Origin: Crocinitomicaceae bacterium
GTDB lineage: Bacteria; Bacteroidota; Bacteroidia; Flavobacteriales_D; Crocinitomicaceae
Direction: 5' to 3'
Assembly (NCBI GenBank): GCA_023264075.1
Contig: JALQTG010000171.1
Span: 1-7,665 of the forward strand
DNA: 7,665 bases
Shown here: piece by piece, positions 5,727-7,665 of the stretch
Layout of the letters: every line of letters begins with the position of its first letter
How positions within the stretch are numbered: position 1 is the stretch's first letter
Translations under genes and position numbers: made by a program
Notes under the pieces: generated by a model
Told to the model about the DNA's origin: nothing
The model's database searches: none
What the model saw: the letters and a program-made list of their open reading frames with translations, nothing else

Positions 5727-6749
5727 ATGGAAGAACAGAATATTCATCAACTTTCCCCTGCGGAGAGTATCCGTTTGTTATCCGATAAAATCGCGAAGGA
5801 GTTACCTCTGATTCAGTCTGTACAACGTGAAATTTCAAAAGTCATCGTCGGACAAGATCGTATGGTAGAGCGATTGTTGATTGCGCTTCTAGCAAATGGT
5901 CACATACTGTTGGAAGGTGTTCCCGGGTTAGCAAAGACATTGGCGATTAAAACATTGTCGAGCACTATTGGAGGGGCATTTAGTCGTGTGCAATTTACGC
6001 CAGACTTATTGCCTGCCGATATTATTGGAACTATGATTTATAATCAAAAGACGCAATCGTTTAGTGTTACCAAAGGGCCTGTTTTTGCCAACTTTGTGCT
6101 CGCTGATGAAATCAATAGGGCTCCAGCAAAAGTTCAAAGTGCTTTATTGGAAGCGATGCAAGAACGCCAAGTTACGATCGGGGATGAGACATTCCCACTT
6201 CCTAAACCTTTTCTTGTGATGGCGACGCAAAACCCGGTTGAACAGGAGGGTACTTATCCTTTGCCTGAGGCACAAGTCGACCGATTCATGCTTAAGGTGT
6301 TTTTGGATTACCCGAAAAAAGAGGAAGAAAAGCTTATTCTAAGAAGCAATGTCCGTCTGGCAGGATTAGATTCTGCGAGTCAAGTAACAAATCCGGAAGA
6401 AATATTACGATTAAGAGACCTTGTTCGTGAAGTATATTTGGATGAGAAGATAGAACAATACATTATCGATATCGTATTTGCTACAAGAAATCCAACGGAT
6501 TATGGAATGCCAGAAGTGGAGCCATTGATTTCATTTGGTGCCTCTCCACGTGCAAGCATTAATTTAGCTTTAGCAGGCAAGGCATTCGCCTTTTTAAAAG
6601 GACGAGCTTATGTTATTCCTGAAGATATTCGTGCCATTGCGCCGGATGTTTTGCAGCATCGTATTGGTTTAACGTACGAAGCGGAAGCCGAGAATATTGG
6701 TCCTTTGGAGTTACTAGCTAAAATCTTGAGTAGGGTAGAAGTTCCGTAA
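5727..6749 (+). CDS. MoxR-family AAA+ ATPase
   Basis: The 340-residue protein is a complete MoxR-type AAA+ ATPase, a cytoplasmic chaperone-like enzyme that usually remodels or activates a partner protein carrying a VWA domain. Visible motifs are Walker A GVPGLAKT (64-71), Walker B VLADEIN with D127 and E128, sensor 1 ATQNP (N169), the arginine finger region QVDRF (R186) and sensor 2 SPRAS (R275). VGQDRMVERLLIALLANGHILLEG (41-64) is the expected N-terminal start of the domain. I chose ATG 5727 (MEEQNIHQL) rather than TTG 5706: the extra residues are not family-like, and the earlier codon overlaps a possible promoter box. No Shine-Dalgarno is apparent, as is common in this phylum. The DUF58 gene follows after 9 nt, the classic MoxR partner order. 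Confidence 0.95.
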   Translation: MEEQNIHQLSPAESIRLLSDKIAKELPLIQSVQREISKVIVGQDRMVERLLIALLANGHILLEGVPGLAKTLAIKTLSSTIGGAFSRVQFTPDLLPADIIGTMIYNQKTQSFSVTKGPVFANFVLADEINRAPAKVQSALLEAMQERQVTIGDETFPLPKPFLVMATQNPVEQEGTYPLPEAQVDRFMLKVFLDYPKKEEEKLILRSNVRLAGLDSASQVTNPEEILRLRDLVREVYLDEKIEQYIIDIVFATRNPTDYGMPEVEPLISFGASPRASINLALAGKAFAFLKGRAYVIPEDIRAIAPDVLQHRIGLTYEAEAENIGPLELLAKILSRVEVP

Positions 6750-6758
6750 TTCAGACGC

Positions 6759-7631
6759 ATGGATACCAAAGACTTACTTAAAAAGGTTCAAGAAATTGAA
6801 ATTAAAACGCGGGGACTCTCGAAGCAAGTGTTCTCTGGGGAATACCATTCGGCGTTTAAGGGTAAGGGTATGGCCTTTTCTGAAGTCAAGGATTATCAGT
6901 TTGGTGATGATGTGCGGAACATTGATTGGAATGTAACTGCTCGTTTCAATGAACCTTTTGTGAAAGTTTTTGAAGAAGAGCGCGAATTGACAGTGATGTT
7001 AATTATCGATGTTTCGGGTTCGGGGAATTTTGGAACGATAGAGCGGTCTAAACGGGAGTTGTTGCTTGAAATAGCAGCAGTGTTGGGCTTTTCTGCAACA
7101 ATTAATAACGATAAAGTAGGAGCTATTTTTGTAAGTGATCAAATTGAAAAATTTATACCTCCAAAGAAAGGCCGAACACATATGCTTATGATTTTACATG
7201 AGCTCATTGACCTCAACCCGAAAAGTAAGGGCACGAATTTGAACGAAGGTCTCAAGTACTTCAGAAACGTGATTAAAAAGCGAAGCATAGGATTTGTTTT
7301 GAGTGACTTCATTGATGATAACGACTATTTTGAAGGGTTGAAAATCGCAAATCGAAAGCACGACATGGTCGCGCTTCGTGTATTTGATCCAGCTGAACGT
7401 GAAATACCGAAAATAGGAATTGTTCAACTTTACGATTCAGAGAAGGGCGTCAAAAAATGGGTAAATACAAACTTACCGAGTGTACGTGAACGGTTTAATA
7501 GGCGTTATCAACAGTTTGAAGAAAAGTTATCCGACTCCTTTCGTAAGTCCGGAGTAGACTATGCGGCTCTATCAACTCATGGGAAATATTTAAAGGCGCT
7601 CAATGCGCTATTCATGCAACGAAGAAGATGA
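6759..7631 (+). CDS. DUF58 protein with VWA-like metal site, MoxR partner
   Basis: This 290-residue protein carries the DUF58 signature KGKGMAFSEVKDYQFGDD then VRNIDWNVTAR (34-62). A VWA-like fold follows. Its metal (MIDAS-type) residues are visible as D84-x-S86-x-S88 (DVSGS), T159 (GTNL) and D183 (LSDF). There is no transmembrane segment, so it should be cytoplasmic or peripheral. The C-terminus is strongly basic and ends in three arginines. DUF58 proteins are encoded next to MoxR ATPases across bacteria and are thought to be their clients or adaptors; the exact process here is unknown. Both lie at the head of what in Bacteroidota is often a Bat operon with VWA, TPR and BatD-type genes. The stop overlaps the next start (ATGA, 7628-7631), so translation is probably coupled. 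Confidence 0.93.
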   Translation: MDTKDLLKKVQEIEIKTRGLSKQVFSGEYHSAFKGKGMAFSEVKDYQFGDDVRNIDWNVTARFNEPFVKVFEEERELTVMLIIDVSGSGNFGTIERSKRELLLEIAAVLGFSATINNDKVGAIFVSDQIEKFIPPKKGRTHMLMILHELIDLNPKSKGTNLNEGLKYFRNVIKKRSIGFVLSDFIDDNDYFEGLKIANRKHDMVALRVFDPAEREIPKIGIVQLYDSEKGVKKWVNTNLPSVRERFNRRYQQFEEKLSDSFRKSGVDYAALSTHGKYLKALNALFMQRRR

Positions 7632-7665
7632 AGCAGTTTGCCATACATATCATTTTCTTGCTCTT
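7628..7665 (+). CDS. Start of an exported or membrane protein (3' end outside the window)
   Basis: The ATG at 7628 overlaps the DUF58 stop in an ATGA, and the visible residues (MKQFAIHIIFLL) look like the start of a signal peptide or membrane anchor: a lysine, then a hydrophobic run. Gene order in Bacteroidota suggests an exported component of a Bat-type operon standing between DUF58 and the first VWA protein. Only 12 full codons are visible, so the product cannot be named. Confidence 0.65.
   Translation, partial: MKQFAIHIIFLL

Noticed and set aside
6999..7427. Minus-strand open frames of 60 and 77 codons inside the DUF58 gene
   Set aside because: The DUF58 frame is unambiguous here and these frames are its shadows.

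Overview
The window looks like ordinary chromosomal DNA from a member of the Bacteroidota, most likely a Flavobacteriia-type organism. Four things point there: AT-rich genes starting with ATG and mostly lacking strong Shine-Dalgarno sequences; several lipoproteins with short signal peptides; a long-form IspH of about 410 residues; and a moxR-DUF58 pair laid out like the start of a Bat (aerotolerance-type) operon. I see no mobile elements, CRISPR arrays, tRNAs or rRNAs.

Layout. Positions 1-1359 hold two co-directional secreted proteins of unknown function: a lipoprotein cut at its 5' end by the window edge, and a small exported protein. A clear intrinsic terminator (1376-1408) closes this unit. 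Positions 1475-3899 hold a tight three-gene unit with gaps of only 1-3 nt: a DHH/DHHA1 nanoRNase (NrnA-like), a GldI-like FKBP-fold lipoprotein, and a lipoprotein with two FKBP domains. On the minus strand follow ispH (3896-5131, overlapping the FKBP gene tail to tail by 4 nt) and, upstream of it, a small zinc-ribbon protein of unknown function (5224-5595). After a 131-nt divergent intergenic region, the plus strand carries a MoxR-type AAA+ ATPase, a DUF58 protein with a VWA-like metal site, and the first codons of a further exported protein that overlaps the DUF58 stop in an ATGA.

How the genes work together. The FKBP pair probably acts outside the inner membrane in folding or assembly of envelope proteins, possibly gliding or secretion machinery. 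NrnA recycles very short RNAs in the cytoplasm. IspH makes the isoprenoid precursors IPP and DMAPP. MoxR and DUF58 usually act as a chaperone-like pair together with VWA/TPR membrane proteins encoded further downstream.

I did not find a convincing new multi-gene defence or mobile system. The most interesting items are the unexplained secreted pair at the left edge, the degenerate and apparently complementary FKBP active sites, the orphan zinc-ribbon protein, and a divergent intergenic region with TTAA motifs spaced exactly 10 bp apart.
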